Source of the DNA: Mobilitalea sibirica
Lineage (GTDB): Bacteria > Bacillota > Clostridia > Lachnospirales > Lachnospiraceae
Direction: 5' to 3'
Length of the DNA stretch: 64,000 nucleotides
Assembly: GCF_015999265.1 (NCBI RefSeq)
Contig: NZ_JAEAGR010000002.1
Coordinates: 248,001 to 312,000 of the forward strand
Part shown: positions 31,301 through 39,263 of the stretch, in pieces
Layout: each line of letters opens with the position of its first letter
Numbering within the stretch: position 1 is the stretch's first letter
Translations under genes and position numbers: made by a program
Notes under the pieces: generated by a model
What the model saw: the letters and a program-made list of their open reading frames with translations, nothing else
Told to the model about the DNA's origin: nothing
The model's database searches: none

Positions 31301-31703
31301 ATTTGATATTTTGGTGAAATACATTCCCATGATCCAGGCAGATAGTATTGGCGAATGGGTTATTGATAAAGAAAACGATGGAACACCGGAACATCCGATA
31401 CAGATGCCTTTTGTAGATTATTCCGAAATGGTACATAACTTTATCGATGATGTTTATACCTTTGAAGAAAGCAATAAAGATATGGAGCTTACCCGTTATG
31501 GAGATATTCTCAAAGATATCGGCCTTGACTGGGATACGGAATCTATGAAGAATGCTGACGTTTCAAATTTGAATGCACAGTGTTTGCTTGCGCTTATAAT
31601 GGGTGCTGTTAGAGCCGAGCGTTTTTGCGATGGTAAGTTATTAGATTTCTTCAAAAGTGGCTGCATATTGAAGTGGCTTGAAAGATTAAAAAGTTTTGAA
31701 TAA
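31293..31703 (+). CDS. DUF6508 protein
   Basis: A 136-residue protein resembling DUF6508 family members of Firmicutes mobile elements. Recognisable parts are I-Q-M-P-F-V-D-Y-S-E-M-V-H-N-F-I-D-D-V-Y, R-Y-G-D-I-L-K-D-I-G-L-D-W-D-T-E-S-M, and the end with A-L-I-M-G-A-V-R-A-E-R-F-C-D-G-K-L-L-D-F-F. The start at 31293 lies inside the end of the preceding gene, with GAGGACGAGG as ribosome site; an earlier in-frame start at 31212 would overlap it by 90 nt. Function is unknown. Confidence 0.82.
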   Translation: MSRFDILVKYIPMIQADSIGEWVIDKENDGTPEHPIQMPFVDYSEMVHNFIDDVYTFEESNKDMELTRYGDILKDIGLDWDTESMKNADVSNLNAQCLLALIMGAVRAERFCDGKLLDFFKSGCILKWLERLKSFE

Positions 31704-31716
31704 AGGGGGTTTGACT

Positions 31717-33324
31717 TTGGATATTAACAAAATGAAAGCTCTACCGTATGATGAGCTGCGTGCTTTATATATGAACTTCCTACATAGCCAAAACATTTCA
31801 AAAGCAACAATCAATACTGCTTATGCGGACACCTTCTACCTTTGGAGGAAAGGAAACAAAGATCTGTTCTGGAATGCGGTGAACGCTACTGATTTTGAGA
31901 CTGAAGCAAAGAATGCATTGATAAAAGTTCTTTCTGAGAACTCGAACGGTAATGTCAATTCACTTTTTAGTGGTTACTTGTCTCATCTAAGAAGGTTCCG
32001 TTTGTTTCTATCGTCGGATGAAACCATAGCTCCGGTTGAATATAAACAAAAAACCACAGTAAAAGTAAAGCCAACACATATGAGCCGTGAAATAATAATT
32101 AACAAAATGTATGTTGGAGCATATTTGTCAGAGGGCGATAATATAGGACATGAAATTATTAATCTCTATAAGGCAGATGATGGGAAAAACTATATTTATC
32201 TCAATTCACAAGGAACAATAGAATTATCTCATGGAGAAAATAGAATAACTATTCTGTTGGTACGAAAATTTGCCTCGAAAACATATAAAGTACTGGCCAA
32301 AGCGGAGGGTGTTACGATTCTTGATTTTGCAGATAGCAAACTTCCACGAGAAGAGAGATATAGAGGACAAGTTGCATTAGGACTGACCTATGGCGGAATA
32401 AGTCTTGTAGATTTATTTAATGAAAACTTGTATCACGGCAGTCTTCAAGAAGAAAAGAATGCTTATACTACCTTTGTTGCAGATAAGGTTATCAAGCCCA
32501 AAAATCAGATATATATTACAGACGATGCATCTGTAAGTGGGGACAACACTTTTTTCATCCATACTAATAAAGGATTTGGCAAACAAACATTAAGGGAATT
32601 CTACAACGAAAATGAAAAGCCGGATTCTTTCGCTGATTTGAATCAGATAATTGAGAACAGAGAGTTATGGGAAGAGGCTAATACGACACAAGCAATTTCT
32701 GAATTGCCGGAACTTCAAAAAGATCCATATTTCAATTTCCTAAAAATAATCAGGCAGGAAGACAATGAACTCGCTTTTTCAAATATGTTTGCTTATTTTT
32801 TCGATATAAATAGAGAAGCTTTTTCTCGTTTTGCAAGAGAGGTTCTACATATCGAGGTACAAACAGATTTTACTATTGAGAGAGAAAAGAGAAACATTGA
32901 CCTACTTATTTCTGACAAAAATAATGCCGTTGTAATAGAAAATAAAATCAAATCGAGCATCAACGGTATTGATGACCGACATGATATTTACAGCGGCCAA
33001 GTACAGTCACAGCTAAAAAAATACTATCAATTTGTTACATCTGATGATGAATATCGTAAGAAAACTCCGAGCTGTTTTATTTTTTCACCGAATTACAATC
33101 GCATTGACCTAAGTAAGTTTTCGTGCGGTGAAAAATATACTATTGTTTATTACAGAGAAATCTATAATTTCTTTGTTGAAAAAAGAAGCCTGTATGATGG
33201 GGTGCCTTACTTTGATGATTTTATTAATGCAATGTATAAGCACACTAAGGACTACGATAATGAGTTAGAGGAAGAAATGCAAAGAAGATTTCAAAATACT
33301 ATTTACAAAGCAAAAATGCGTTAA
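31717..33324 (+). CDS. PD-(D/E)XK nuclease family protein
   Basis: A 535-residue protein. Residues 1-95 are helical and resemble an integrase-type SAM-like domain (L-H-S-Q-N-I-S-K-A-T-I-N-T-A-Y). A middle domain (about 130-200) has V-G-A-Y-L-S-E-G-D-N-I-G-H-E-I-I-N-L. The C-terminal PDDEXK_4-type core contains R-N-I-D-L-L-I-S-D (about 392) and V-V-I-E-N-K-I-K-S (about 404-412), followed by Q-L-K-K-Y-Y-Q. The combination suggests a DNA-cleaving enzyme with substrate-recognising domains, possibly a restriction or defence factor; this is inferred. The TTG at 31717 is 7 nt behind AAAGGGGG. Confidence 0.8.
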   Translation: MDINKMKALPYDELRALYMNFLHSQNISKATINTAYADTFYLWRKGNKDLFWNAVNATDFETEAKNALIKVLSENSNGNVNSLFSGYLSHLRRFRLFLSSDETIAPVEYKQKTTVKVKPTHMSREIIINKMYVGAYLSEGDNIGHEIINLYKADDGKNYIYLNSQGTIELSHGENRITILLVRKFASKTYKVLAKAEGVTILDFADSKLPREERYRGQVALGLTYGGISLVDLFNENLYHGSLQEEKNAYTTFVADKVIKPKNQIYITDDASVSGDNTFFIHTNKGFGKQTLREFYNENEKPDSFADLNQIIENRELWEEANTTQAISELPELQKDPYFNFLKIIRQEDNELAFSNMFAYFFDINREAFSRFAREVLHIEVQTDFTIEREKRNIDLLISDKNNAVVIENKIKSSINGIDDRHDIYSGQVQSQLKKYYQFVTSDDEYRKKTPSCFIFSPNYNRIDLSKFSCGEKYTIVYYREIYNFFVEKRSLYDGVPYFDDFINAMYKHTKDYDNELEEEMQRRFQNTIYKAKMR

Positions 33325-33356
33325 GGATATGGAGTTAACTTAAGGAGGGAATGAAT

Positions 33357-33613
33357 ATGGATTTGGGTTCATTGGAAGACCGTCGAACTAGAGGCAATGA
33401 AATAAAACTTGTAACTGCTGCTTTTTGTATGAAGCAAAAGTTAAGGACGAAGAAATCCTGGGAGTATTGATGAAGGTATGTGATGCAGATAGAGAGGAAG
33501 CAACTAATGCTTTTCGTAATGAAAAACGACACTTGCAAATCGGCAGGAAAAGTTATATAATTAATATAATTTTTGGTGGAGAAATAAACGACTTACCTCA
33601 CCGTGCTTTGTAG
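33357..33613 (+). pseudogene. Frameshifted small gene at the cargo end
   Basis: With a TAAGGAGGGA site and ATG 33357 the frame reads MDLGSLEDRRTRGNEIKLVT-A-A-F and then stops soon. The continuation, Y-E-A-K-V-K-D-E-E-I-L-G-V-L-M-K-V-C-D-A-D-R-E-E-A-T, is in the -1 frame from about 33425 and ends at 33613. One T missing from the TTTTT run at 33421-33425 explains both halves. I see no slippery site, so a disabling deletion is more likely than programmed frameshifting. The family is not known to me. Confidence 0.7.
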
Positions 33614-33711
33614 TGTATCCGCTCCAACGAAGACCATTATATAGCAGGATCAGGGGACGAGGTTGTTTCATCCTATTTGTATTGTAGCATTGTTGCGAGA
33701 AAGAGGTTAAA

Positions 33712-34089
33712 ATGAAAAAATTTAGAATGACAATCATGTGCAGAGATATTGAAGCATCGAAGAAGTTTTATCAGGATTTCGTTGGGTTGAAACCATTCAG
33801 AGAATTTACGGCCGGCGAAGAGACTCTGGGAGGGGCATCACTCTGTTTCATGGAAGATGAGAGTGGTGAGATTGAAGTGGAACTTGTATGCGCATCCAGA
33901 GGTGACAAGTGCACATCAAAAGGTTTGGTAGCCTGTTTCTTCACAGATGAAGAAGGCATCGTTGCGAAACAGCAGCTGGCACTCGACATGGGATACAATG
34001 CTACAGAGATCAGGAAACCCGACGAGAACAGCACATATTTCTACGTATATGACCCAGACATGATATCAATTGAATTCAGAGTCAGGTAA
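33712..34089 (+). CDS. VOC family (glyoxalase-like) protein
   Basis: A 125-residue protein with one vicinal-oxygen-chelate module pair: M-C-R-D-I-E-A-S-K-K-F-Y-Q-D-F-V-G-L-K at the start, then S-L-C-F-M-E-D-E, and Y-F-Y-V-Y-D-P-D-M-I-S-I-E-F at the end with the terminal glutamate that often ligates metal. Members act as glyoxalases, dioxygenases or antibiotic-binding proteins; the substrate cannot be told. AAAGAGGTTAAA precedes the ATG. It is the first intact gene outside the presumed mobile region. Confidence 0.85.
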   Translation: MKKFRMTIMCRDIEASKKFYQDFVGLKPFREFTAGEETLGGASLCFMEDESGEIEVELVCASRGDKCTSKGLVACFFTDEEGIVAKQQLALDMGYNATEIRKPDENSTYFYVYDPDMISIEFRVR

Positions 34090-34194
34090 CAGCAGGCCAG
34101 GTCTTCATTAGATAATCAAAGTTTTTTGGAGTTTGCCGAAGTTTGTTGAGGTCTGAAATTGGGGTCTGACTTTGGGGTCAGTCGAAATAGAAGT

Positions 34195-34227
34195 AGCAGA
34201 GGCAGAATTTGATATTCTGTCTCTGCT
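34195..34227 (+). terminator. Hairpin downstream of VOC gene
   Basis: AGCAGAGGCAGAAT and ATTCTGTCTCTGCT form a long stem around TTGAT, followed by TAATT; there is no long T run, so it is a weak terminator or a structured remnant. The stretch 34090-34290 otherwise has no gene. Confidence 0.55.
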
Positions 34228-34293
34228 TAATTGTAGCAAATTTTTAACAATCTTCTTCATCAAGATAGATTATTGGATATTCTTTTGCTCACA

Positions 34294-34644
34294 CTGGGAT
34301 TTGTAAATGCACGTACATTGTTCCAACAAGTCATCGAGGGATACCTAGATGCTGCTGTAGGTATTGAAGAATACTAAAAAAGCATAGATTTTTTATATAA
34401 TCGTATTACACAGTTTGGATATACCTGTGTTAAGCCATAGGGTGCATTTTATCTTTTTCCGAAGGCTTTTATTAATGATGATGTCAAATTTGTAAAACTT
34501 GATTTAAAATATAACCTTCTTTTAGTGCCGAGCAGTGGATATGGGTTCCTGTGTTATTTTCGTATTTATTACTGTGTCGGCTTTAAAACCATTCAAAATT
34601 CGTTGCCAGCCTTTGAAAAATTAGCTGGCGATTTTAAGAGGTGA
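34294..34644 (+). pseudogene. Degraded class I/II aminotransferase, C-terminal relic
   Basis: In one frame the sequence reads L-G-F-V-N-A-R-T-L-F-Q-Q-V-I-E, a stop, S-I-D-F-L-Y-N-R-I-T-Q-F-G-Y-T-C-V-K-P, a stop, G-A-F-Y-L-F-P-K-A, then L-L-L-V-P-S-S-G-Y and a tail ending S-L-P-A-F-E-K-L. These are the C-terminal motifs of pyridoxal-phosphate aspartate aminotransferase-like enzymes. The second stop stands where Q (CAG) is expected in K-P-Q-G-A-F-Y, a single base change. The N-terminal two thirds and the active lysine are gone, so the relic is not functional. Confidence 0.85.
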
Positions 34645-34648
34645 TATT

Positions 34649-35452
34649 GTGCATTTACCGATTTATCTATTACCTGTGGCAGGACTTGTCATAGGGCTTT
34701 TAATTTCTTTAATGGGTGGAGGTGGAGGAATATTTTATGTTGGAATGCTGACAGGATTGTTTGCTGTTTCAATGGATCAGGCTGTGTCTGTATCTCTTGC
34801 AACAATTATCCCGACAACCCTGGCTGCTTCAATAAGTCACTACAGGGCAGGAAATGTAAAACCCAAAACAGGATTTCTACTTGTGGCAGGCGGAATTGTC
34901 GGAGTAGTCGCCGGTTCCTATCTTGTCACAATTATTCCTATAAAAGTTCTTAAAATAATATTTGGGATTTTTCTTCTAATCATGGGAAGCGGAATGGTGA
35001 TTTCAAGAAAGAAAAAGCAAGTCAAAGAAGAAATATCAGAAAATAGACAACTCGAAGAACCTAATGCTAATGAAAGTAAGCCTATTTCAAAGCTCCTTAT
35101 ATTAAAAGGTTTGGTATTTGGGTTACTTGGCGGGCTAATGTCAGGTATGCTCGGTGCAAGCGGCACGCCTCCAATCCTTGCAGGACTGTACAGCATGGGG
35201 CTTTCCTCTTTGGAGGTAGTTGGTACATCAGTTATGGTGCTATTTTTTATAGCTATTACAGGAGTGGTAACCCATAGTGCATTTGGAACTCTGAATTGGC
35301 TACTGGTGATTCTGCTTGCAACCGGCACTATAACCGGTGCAATCCTCGGGCCTTTACTTGGTAAACGGATAAACAAAAAAGCTTTGGAAAAATTCTATGG
35401 TCCGTTTTTTATTGTATTTATTATATTAATGGCAATTTCAATGTTCTTCTAA
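34649..35452 (+). CDS. TauE/SafE-type sulfite/anion exporter family protein
   Basis: A 267-residue membrane protein with about eight hydrophobic segments in two repeats. Each half begins with a glycine-rich loop: L-I-S-L-M-G-G-G-G-G-I (about 18-28) and L-L-G-G-L-M-S-G-M-L-G-A-S-G (about 156-169). That is the pattern of the TauE/SafE (TSUP) family, which exports sulfite or other organic or sulphur anions. The GTG at 34649 follows AGAGGTGATATT directly behind the aminotransferase relic. The substrate is not evident. The long gap that follows (35453-35711) shows no gene. Confidence 0.85.
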   Translation: MHLPIYLLPVAGLVIGLLISLMGGGGGIFYVGMLTGLFAVSMDQAVSVSLATIIPTTLAASISHYRAGNVKPKTGFLLVAGGIVGVVAGSYLVTIIPIKVLKIIFGIFLLIMGSGMVISRKKKQVKEEISENRQLEEPNANESKPISKLLILKGLVFGLLGGLMSGMLGASGTPPILAGLYSMGLSSLEVVGTSVMVLFFIAITGVVTHSAFGTLNWLLVILLATGTITGAILGPLLGKRINKKALEKFYGPFFIVFIILMAISMFF

Positions 35453-35711
35453 TATTTTTCACACCGGTAGGGAACGAATAACCTGACAATAGTATGTCAA
35501 GTTATTCATTAAATTTGCCAGCAGAAAAAATGTTTGTAGACTTAAAGAGATATTGGAAATATGAGTAAAGGAAAAATGCCAAAATGAGCAAAAGAAGGTG
35601 CATGAAGCTTTAGAAAACTAAGGCTGATTTATTTTTCAATGTTAGGTGTGATTAAGAAATAAAAGTTTTTTAATCTACTTATATAAAAAATCACGTAAGG
35701 GAGGTGTCTAT

Positions 35712-35900
35712 ATGCCATTTATTCAATTTGACGGTGGTCAGATGTCAAAAGAGAAAAAGGCTGAATTAGTAGCTAAATTAACTGAAACAGCACAAGAAGT
35801 TTTGGGAATACCTTCACAGGCTTTTTCCGTACTTATAAGAGAAAACAGTATGGATAATATAGGTCAAGGTGGAAAGCTTTTGTCAGAACTTCACAAGTAG
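35712..35900 (+). CDS. 4-oxalocrotonate tautomerase-type protein
   Basis: A 62-residue subunit of the tautomerase superfamily. The mature protein begins with the catalytic Pro-1 in M-P-F-I-Q-F-D-G-G, then comes a helix (S-K-E-K-K-A-E-L-V-A-K-L-T) and the strand S-V-L-I-R-E-N. These enzymes form hexamers and tautomerise enols or act promiscuously. Size is normal for the family. AAGGGAGGTGT is the ribosome site. A terminator follows closely, so it is probably a single-gene unit. Confidence 0.9.
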   Translation: MPFIQFDGGQMSKEKKAELVAKLTETAQEVLGIPSQAFSVLIRENSMDNIGQGGKLLSELHK

Positions 35901-35907
35901 AGTTTAA

Positions 35908-35938
35908 AAAGTACCTGCTTTTATTCAGGTACTTTTTA
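35908..35938. terminator. Terminator after tautomerase
   Basis: AAAAAGTACCTG and CAGGTACTTTTT pair around CTTTTATT. The A and T runs on both sides allow bidirectional use. Confidence 0.85.
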
Positions 35939-36067
35939 GTAAGCGTACATAGAATAAATACACATAGAACATAAGAAAAACACCTTTCTGCTATCTTCAA
36001 TAAATGGAAAGAGCTTGTTAGAAATGAATTGAAACGTTGAAAATATAAAGGCGGTCAGCAAAACCCA

Positions 36068-36262
36068 TTGATATATTCCCTCTTACCGATAATTACAAAA
36101 ATTACCATGGATGTGTTTCCGAGAACTGACAGGTCGAAAGACATTAAATAATCTACTATACGTTTGATTAACTGAAAATGTATTAGTGATTGATTTGTTC
36201 CCCCATACGACGGTTTCTCAAAAATTAGCATAAATACGATTGATATGTTCCCTAAAACGACC
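36068..36262. repeat. Degenerate repeat array 1 (four copies), left of hsp20
   Basis: Four copies of a roughly 22-nt unit near T-K-GATATGTTCCC-N4-6-ACGA begin at 36068, 36108, 36190 and 36240, at spacings of 40, 82 and 50. All are in the same orientation. The sequence between the tautomerase terminator and the hsp20 terminator (35939-36321) has no gene. The copies look like multi-repeat ends of a transposable element; IS21-family ends carry such multiple repeats. Confidence 0.6.
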
Positions 36263-36321
36263 CTTGATAAAAAACAAAATGAACATAAATAAGAAAAATA
36301 AAAAGTAATTGATAAAATAAA

Positions 36322-36363
36322 AAACTAAAGCACATGGGTAAATAACCCAATGTGCTTTAGTTT
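36322..36363 (-). terminator. Terminator of hsp20
   Basis: AAACTAAAGCACATGGGT and the facing ACCCAATGTGCTTTAGTTT form a long stem; in the minus direction a T-rich run follows it. Confidence 0.85.
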
Positions 36364-36366
36364 GCA

Positions 36367-36816
36367 TTATTCAACATCAATCGTAATACTATTGTTTGGC
36401 TTTTCTTCTTTAGGAATTACAATTTTAAGTAAGCCATTTTCAAGTTTTGCTTTAATGCCATCTGACTTGGCATCTTCCAAATAAATTGAACGACTCATAG
36501 AACTATAACGTCTCTCTCTATGGATGAAATTCTTTTTCTTTGATTCATTACGTTCATCCATTGTAATAGAAATCATAAGCTTTCCATCGTTAAGTTCAAC
36601 ATTGATGTCTTTTTTGTCTATACCTGGCACTTCAGCCTCAACAAAGTATTCGTTGCCGTTATCTTCGACATCAACTTTGAAAGTGTCATGAGTGAGGGAT
36701 CTTCTAAAAGGCCAGTCGTTGGAAAAAAAGTCATCAAGTACGTTGTAGAAGTCCTCAAAGCCAGTGTTTGTAGAGATTTCTTTGTTTTTTCTGTTAAAAG
36801 GTACTAATCCAGCCAT
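36367..36816 (-). CDS. hsp20: Hsp20/alpha-crystallin small heat shock protein
   Basis: A 149-residue holdase that binds unfolding proteins. The N-terminal part includes F-N-R-K-N-K-E and D-F-Y-N-V-L-D-D-F-F, followed by the alpha-crystallin domain (about 45-140) with F-K-V-D-V-E-D-N-G-N-E-Y-F-V-E-A-E-V-P-G and the signature G-L-L-K-I-V-I-P-K (about 132-140). The start at 36816 is preferred because AAGGAG lies 8 nt upstream; an in-frame ATG 9 nt earlier overlaps that site. A perfect CIRCE operator stands 31 nt upstream, so HrcA repression under normal temperature is expected. Confidence 0.95.
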   Translation of the reverse strand: MAGLVPFNRKNKEISTNTGFEDFYNVLDDFFSNDWPFRRSLTHDTFKVDVEDNGNEYFVEAEVPGIDKKDINVELNDGKLMISITMDERNESKKKNFIHRERRYSSMSRSIYLEDAKSDGIKAKLENGLLKIVIPKEEKPNNSITIDVE

Positions 36817-36846
36817 AAATAACAACTCCTTTTCAATTTATTTTTG

Positions 36847-36873
36847 TTAGCACTCCGGCTTGTTGAGTGCTAA
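36847..36873. promoter_or_regulatory. CIRCE operator (HrcA site) of hsp20
   Basis: TTAGCACTC, a 9-nt spacer and GAGTGCTAA: a perfect match to the CIRCE inverted repeat bound by the heat-shock repressor HrcA. It lies upstream of hsp20 on the minus strand. Confidence 0.97.
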
Positions 36874-36954
36874 TTATTATATAACATAAAACTCTTTATA
36901 TGTCAATATTTTTTGAAAAATATTTCTAAATTTGCATTAAGAAACTTTGTGAAA

Positions 36955-37075
36955 TGGATATGTTCCCTCCTTCCTTCCGACATCGCAAAAATGCTATGGA
37001 TATATTCTTACAAACGAAAAGCAATACTGGATATGTTTCCAAATACGAGTGTGGATATCTTCCCGACAACAACAG
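36955..37075. repeat. Degenerate repeat array 2 (four copies), right of hsp20
   Basis: Copies of the same unit as array 1 begin at 36955, 36997, 37028 and 37052 (TGGATATGTTCCC, TGGATATATTCTT, TGGATATGTTTCC, TGGATATCTTCCC). The orientation is the same as in array 1 and spacings are 42, 31 and 24. The region 36874-37275 has no recognisable gene; it also contains a CTCAA/TTGAG hairpin at about 37112-37127. Confidence 0.6.
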
Positions 37076-37275
37076 GGGGTTGAAAACGCAGTTATGATAG
37101 CTATCCCCTCATCTCAAAACATGTTGAGACGGTAGTTTTGTTATCCCACAAAGATGCGGGCTTATTTTAGTAATCTATTTTATAATAATTGAATTATTAT
37201 GGTAATTATGATATTATTGAATTAAATACAATATAAATACTAAAATTATTAGTAGTAGTTATTGGAGGTGTTTTT

Positions 37276-37368
37276 ATGAAAGATATATTGAGGAAGAGAG
37301 AGTTACTCAGATTACTCTGTGCAAAGTCTGTAGTTATGACTTTAGGCGACGTTTTGCACAGAGGTTAA
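37276..37368 (+). CDS. Possible 30-aa leader peptide
   Basis: A 30-codon frame with a strong TTGGAGGTG ribosome site: MKDILRKRELLRLL-C-A-K-S-V-V-M-T-L-G-D-V-L-H-R-G, then stop. Its second half lies in an inverted repeat: CTCTGTGCAAA pairs with TTTTGCACAGAG. This is the layout of a leader peptide with an attenuator, or the remains of a longer gene. No similarity is known to me. The regulator gene starts 82 nt later. Confidence 0.4.
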   Translation: MKDILRKRELLRLLCAKSVVMTLGDVLHRG

Positions 37369-37450
37369 TTTATTTGTCGCTTTAATAAAATATTCATAGG
37401 AATACAGGCTTTGCTTTCTTAGTTTATAAACAAATTAAGGAGCTGAGCTT

Positions 37451-37717
37451 ATGAAGTATGTAAGAGTTGATACAATTCTACCAGAGAGATTAATAAAAGA
37501 AATTCAAAGTTATATTCAAGGAGAATATATATACATACCTTGTTCTCCTGAGACGAAGAAAAGATGGGGAGAAAAATCAAAAAATCGAGAAAAGATACAA
37601 AAGAGAAATGCAGAGATACACAAAAAATATTGGGATGGTCATTCAATTAGTAGTCTCGCAAAAGATTTTTTTCTTTCTGAAAGTAGTATTAAAAAAATTA
37701 TTTATAAAAAACAATAA
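37451..37717 (+). CDS. CD3324-type helix-turn-helix protein
   Basis: An 88-residue protein of the CD3324 family, small Mor-like DNA-binding proteins common in Clostridia. Family pattern: V-D-T-I-L-P-E-R-L-I-K-E-I-Q-S-Y-I-Q-G-E-Y-I-Y-I-P at the start, K-K-R-W-G-E-K-S-K-N-R in the middle, and a C-terminal helix-turn-helix with S-I-S-S-L-A-K-D-F-F-L-S-E-S-S-I-K-K-I. Such genes often sit before acetyltransferase genes, as here. The function of the regulation is unknown. A terminator follows. Confidence 0.85.
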   Translation: MKYVRVDTILPERLIKEIQSYIQGEYIYIPCSPETKKRWGEKSKNREKIQKRNAEIHKKYWDGHSISSLAKDFFLSESSIKKIIYKKQ

Positions 37718-37730
37718 AAATTATATATTA

Positions 37731-37767
37731 AAGCTACTACTTTTTATTAAGTAGTAGCTTTTTTTAT
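37731..37767 (+). terminator. Terminator after CD3324-type gene
   Basis: AAGCTACTACTT and AAGTAGTAGCTT form a perfect stem followed by seven Ts. Confidence 0.92.
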
Positions 37768-37892
37768 AAAGAACAATATAGAATTAAATATTATCTTGTT
37801 TATTGGTAAAAGCATCTTATAAAATAATATTGTCTGGACAATTAGAAATTTTATCTAAGATTTAACATTTAAGTGTAAGGAGAGAATGAAGT

Positions 37893-38777
37893 ATGAAAAT
37901 AAAATTAAGAAACTATGAAAATAATGATCGTTTTGGTACTGATTATCAAAACATATATGACTTTCTAAGAAGAATCAATCAAAATCAATATGATACACCT
38001 AATTTTTTATGGGCAAGATGGTCTTGGATGATCAGTAGACCAGTGGATAATGAAAATCTTAAAAATAAAATAGGAATATGGGAAGATGAAGGAAAAATCG
38101 TTGCATTGGTAACATTTGAACTGACCTTCGGAGAGGTTTTTATTTGTGTTGATCATAATTATGATTTCTTAAAAGAGGATATACTCAATTATGCAAAAGA
38201 ATATCTTTCAAATGAAGGGAAATTAAAAGTTATTATATCTGATAGTGACAGACAACTTCAAGAATTAGCGTTAAATAGTGGTTTTAGGCCGACACAGTAT
38301 AAGCAATATGTCTCAGTATTAGATATAAATGATAAACTAAAATACAATTTACCTAGCGGGTTTAAAGTTGTGAGTATGGCCGATAGTTGGGATTATTACA
38401 AATATAATAGAGTAATGTGGCGGGGGTCTAATCATGAAGGAGAACCTAGTCAAGAAGATGAGGATATTCAATGGAGAAAGACTATGTTAAGTAGCCCTCA
38501 TATAAATCCTAAATTAATAATAGCAATCGCTGCGCCAGATGGTAACTATGCATCTCATTGTGGGTTGTGGTATATACCAGGAGATAAATATGCATACGTT
38601 GAGCCAGTAGCCACAGACCCTGAATATCGAAAAATGGGACTTGGTAAGGCTGCTGTTTATGAATCTATTTTAAGAGCAAAGGAATTAGGAGCAAAAGAGG
38701 CAATTGTTATTTCATCTCAGCAATTCTACTATAATTTGGGGTTTAAACCATTTAAAACAGAAACATGGTGGGAATAA
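37893..38777 (+). CDS. GNAT family N-acetyltransferase
   Basis: A 294-residue protein made of a weak N-terminal GNAT-like half and a clear C-terminal catalytic half. The acetyl-CoA binding loop is V-A-T-D-P-E-Y-R-K-M-G-L-G-K-A-A-V (about 238-254), followed by the terminal motif Y-Y-N-L-G-F-K-P-F. The tandem arrangement and size fit small-molecule acetyltransferases; the substrate is unknown. GGAGAGAATG precedes the ATG. It stands alone, between the terminator of the regulator and its own. Confidence 0.9.
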   Translation: MKIKLRNYENNDRFGTDYQNIYDFLRRINQNQYDTPNFLWARWSWMISRPVDNENLKNKIGIWEDEGKIVALVTFELTFGEVFICVDHNYDFLKEDILNYAKEYLSNEGKLKVIISDSDRQLQELALNSGFRPTQYKQYVSVLDINDKLKYNLPSGFKVVSMADSWDYYKYNRVMWRGSNHEGEPSQEDEDIQWRKTMLSSPHINPKLIIAIAAPDGNYASHCGLWYIPGDKYAYVEPVATDPEYRKMGLGKAAVYESILRAKELGAKEAIVISSQQFYYNLGFKPFKTETWWE

Positions 38778-38882
38778 TAACATATAAGACGACAAGAATC
38801 ATCTAACTCATGTTGAGGATTCACTGTTTAAAGCAATTTTAAGTGAAGATGTAGGTGTGTATAGAAGAGATTAAAGGTGGAA

Positions 38883-38920
38883 TTCCTTACTTTCCTGGGA
38901 TAGGGAGTAAGGAATTTTCT
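38883..38920 (+). terminator. Terminator in the gap after the acetyltransferase
   Basis: AATTCCTTACT and AGTAAGGAATT pair around TTCCTGGGATAGGG, followed by TTCT. The rest of 38778-39263 has no intact gene; near 39178 one frame reads S-R-V-K-L-V-E-N-L-G-F-K, a GNAT-like ending, possibly a decayed fragment. Confidence 0.75.
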
Positions 38921-39263
38921 ACGTTATTAATCCATCCGCTTATATGTTAATTGAAAATTCCTGCATCTTTTCTGTAATATAATTATGAATAACATTATGC
39001 ATACATTTGCATAGGTAAACGAATTACAGGACTATTGGTTGGATAAGAGGTGTCCGCAGGTTTGATAAGAGGATTGAACAAATACGAAAAGTGTCATATA
39101 TATTATATAGGAATATGAAGCTGAACCAGATAATTATGGGATGATGATATATTCGTAGCTGATTCTAATGAGCTACTCTAGGGTAAAATTAGTAGAAAAT
39201 CTTGGATTCAAATGATATTGGAGCTAAAGATTGAATGATTGATAAGGGTGGTGAATTGAGATA

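Noticed and set aside
36068-37075. CRISPR array
   Set aside because: Repeats are degenerate, spacings vary from 24 to 82, and hsp20 lies between the two clusters. No cas genes are in the window.
39000-39263. A second acetyltransferase gene before HD-GYP
   Set aside because: Only a short GNAT-like ending (L-V-E-N-L-G-F-K) is legible; the rest is disrupted in all frames, so it is mentioned only as a possible fragment.
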